DNA of 64,000 nt from contig NZ_SSSN01000003.1 of assembly GCF_004801905.1 (NCBI RefSeq), forward strand, positions 992,001 to 1,056,000. Reading direction: 5' to 3'. Origin of the DNA: Orlajensenia flava (GTDB lineage Bacteria > Actinomycetota > Actinomycetes > Actinomycetales > Microbacteriaceae). A program made the position numbers and the translations under genes. This document shows, piece by piece, positions 62,701 to 64,000 of this stretch (position 1 is its first letter; every line of letters starts with the position of its first letter). Below the pieces are notes generated by a model that was not told where the DNA came from, made no database searches, and saw only the letters and a program-made list of their open reading frames with translations.

Positions 62701-63851
62701 CGTGATTCCTTTCCGGATGCGGTGCTGCTGGACTCGGCTTCTGGCAGACGGATGGTGAACGTCGATCCGCGGCCCGCCTGGGACCACACGCGAACGTCGC
62801 CGCCGTGGTTCTGCACGGCGTGCTTGACGATGCTGAGGCCGAGGCCGGTGCCGCCCGTGTTGCGGGCTCGGGCCTCGTCGACGCGGAAGAAGCGCTCGAA
62901 GACGCGCTCGAGATCCTCTTCGGGGATGCCGACGCCCTGGTCGGTGACGGTGATCTCGACCACCCCGGCGTCACTGCGCACTCCGACGCCCACCCGGGTG
63001 CCGGGGAGCGAGTAGTTGATGGCGTTGGACACGAGGTTGTCGATCGCCGTAACCAGCAGCGTCTCATCGCCCCACACCTCGGCCCTGCTCTTGTTGCGTA
63101 CGGCCAGGCCGACCTCGCGCGCCTCGGCGACGACGCGATTCTGGTCGATGGCCGCGGCGACGAGATCGTCGACGCGGAGCAACTCGGGAGTGGCCAGGGC
63201 GTCCTTGGCCTGCAGCCGGGACAGATCGATGATGTCCTGCGTGATGCGGGCCAGCCGCGCGGACTCCTCGCCCAGCCGGCGGGCGAAGCGGCGCACCTGG
63301 AGCGGTTCGTCCGCCGCCATCTCGAGGGCCTCGGCGAGAAGGCCGACAGAGGCGATGGGCGTCTTCAACTCGTGCGAGATGTTCGCGATGAAGTCGCGGC
63401 GAACCTCCTCGAGCCGGAGCGACTCGGTGTGGTCGTCGGCGATCAGCAGCACGTAGCGCGAGCCGAGGCGGGATGCCCGAGCCTCCAGCAGCAGGCTGGC
63501 GTCGCCGAATCGACCGCGCGCGACGGTGAGCGTCTCCTGCTCCGGCTCGCCCGTCGAACGGACGCGAGCGAGGAGGTCGACGACCTCGGGATGCACCAGC
63601 ACGTCGTTGCGTACGAGGCCGAGCGAGATGGCGCGAGCCGAGGCCTTGAGCACGTTGTTGGACGGATCGACCACGAGCGCGGCGGTGTCGAGCGCATCCA
63701 GAACCTGTCCGATGCCGTCGGGGACGCCGGGATTGACCACCGTCGCTGCGTGCTCCCCGCGCCGCGCGGCCACGAGCAGCAGGGCGACGACGCCGGCGCC
63801 GATCACCAGGCCGAGTGCCAGGGAGATCAGCACCAACCAGGTGGAATCCAT
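62697..63851 (-). CDS. senX3: Sensor histidine kinase SenX3
   Basis: A 384-residue kinase. One N-terminal membrane segment (about 5-28) is followed by a PAS-like domain (about 45-145), the DHp domain with His160 in FIANISHELKTP, and the ATPase domain with DNLVSNAINYS, DQGVGIPEEDLERVF and GGTGLGL. SenX3 senses phosphate limitation together with PhoU and the Pst transporter. It is coupled to regX3. Confidence 0.96.
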   Translation of the reverse strand: MDSTWLVLISLALGLVIGAGVVALLLVAARRGEHAATVVNPGVPDGIGQVLDALDTAALVVDPSNNVLKASARAISLGLVRNDVLVHPEVVDLLARVRSTGEPEQETLTVARGRFGDASLLLEARASRLGSRYVLLIADDHTESLRLEEVRRDFIANISHELKTPIASVGLLAEALEMAADEPLQVRRFARRLGEESARLARITQDIIDLSRLQAKDALATPELLRVDDLVAAAIDQNRVVAEAREVGLAVRNKSRAEVWGDETLLVTAIDNLVSNAINYSLPGTRVGVGVRSDAGVVEITVTDQGVGIPEEDLERVFERFFRVDEARARNTGGTGLGLSIVKHAVQNHGGDVRVWSQAGRGSTFTIRLPEAESSSTASGKESR

Positions 63852-63923
63852 GGGATCAGAGTAGTGTCTGCATCCGGAGCGGCTCGGCGGCACCGGCCAT
63901 CACGGCCGTCTCCTTCAGTCAAT

Positions 63924-63956
63924 GTTCAAGGTCACGGCACCGGGCGTTAACCTGAC
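63924..63956. promoter_or_regulatory. PHO-box-like triplet upstream of senX3
   Basis: GTTCAAGGTCA (63924-63934), CGGCACCGGGC (63935-63945) and GTTAACCTGAC (63946-63956) are three consecutive 11-base units, the first and third close to the GTTCACC-type unit known from Streptomyces PHO boxes. They may bind RegX3/PhoP-type regulators. An ATG at 63966 opens a frame that runs off the window and does not look like PhoU. Confidence 0.45.
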
Positions 63957-64000
63957 GGCGGCAACATGGCCCGCGGGGCTCGCCCGGGTTCCGATACCCG

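Noticed and set aside
63966-64000. Start of phoU at the right edge
   Set aside because: The frame opening at ATG 63966 reads MARGARPGSDT, unlike PhoU, and is too short to judge.

Overview
The window looks like a chromosome segment of a high-GC Gram-positive actinobacterium, most likely of the family Microbacteriaceae. I infer this from very high GC content, frequent GTG starts and short intergenic gaps. Marker genes point the same way: carD next to a fused ispDF, senX3-regX3, an IdeR/DtxR regulator, a WXG100 protein, DUF3027, DUF2530, DUF3263 and DUF4032 proteins, and a CIRCE-controlled groEL without groES beside it. No phage, insertion sequence, CRISPR array or rRNA operon was found. Two tRNA genes are present, Arg-CCT and Thr-TGT.

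Layout. 0-10 kb: the end of a moxR-DUF58 operon, an aquaporin followed by an unusual repeat-filled gap, a divergent SpoIIM-like/RDD membrane pair, a dienelactone-hydrolase-like gene, ahcY, a stand-alone 5'-3' exonuclease and a DEAD-box RNA helicase. 10-20 kb: an accessory-looking mosaic of small enzymes. It holds a HAD phosphatase, two YciI-like proteins, an LtrA membrane protein, an FAD monooxygenase fused to a SnoaL-like domain with a divergent TetR regulator, an AAC(3)-I-like acetyltransferase, a nucleotidyltransferase, RNase HI and a DUF72 protein. 20-30 kb: a tightly coupled operon (acyl-CoA dehydrogenase-like, PIG-L deacetylase/methyltransferase fusion, glycosyltransferase), a Tat-exported phosphoesterase, a GCS2 ligase, and an amidohydrolase-aldehyde dehydrogenase operon next to tRNA-Arg. 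30-35 kb: a cell-envelope cluster with a membrane-anchored HEVGH protein, a CHAP protein, an HNH nuclease and an NlpC/P60 protein. 35-45 kb: IdeR, SerC, a cold-shock protein, DUF3027, a pair of XPB-type helicase genes, an SDR, and a folate/pterin pair (folP and a RibD-like reductase). 45-52 kb: an OmpR-type two-component system, an orphan WXG100 protein, groEL with two CIRCE elements, cspA, a LytR_C protein, DUF3263 and msrB. 52-64 kb: a DsbA-like protein, a MalK/UgpC-type ATPase, a DUF4032 kinase-like protein with an FMN reductase, and the conserved block rlmB-cysS-ispDF-carD, then senX3-regX3 at the right edge.

How genes work together. Several sets are translationally coupled by ATGA or GTGA overlaps: ACAD > PIG-L/methyltransferase > GT2, senX3 > regX3, cysS > rlmB, and DUF4032 > FMN reductase. 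Control signals visible in the DNA include tandem CIRCE elements before groEL, a perfect 7-4-7 palindrome between the monooxygenase and its TetR neighbour, a PHO-box-like triplet upstream of senX3, and strong hairpin terminators. The most promising uncharacterised items are the three-gene ACAD/PIG-L-methyltransferase/GT2 operon, the reuse of one extracytoplasmic scaffold with two different peptidoglycan-hydrolase domains, the palindromic and 10-bp repeats after the aquaporin, and an apparent GCATCC/GGATGC word bias that overrides codon preference.
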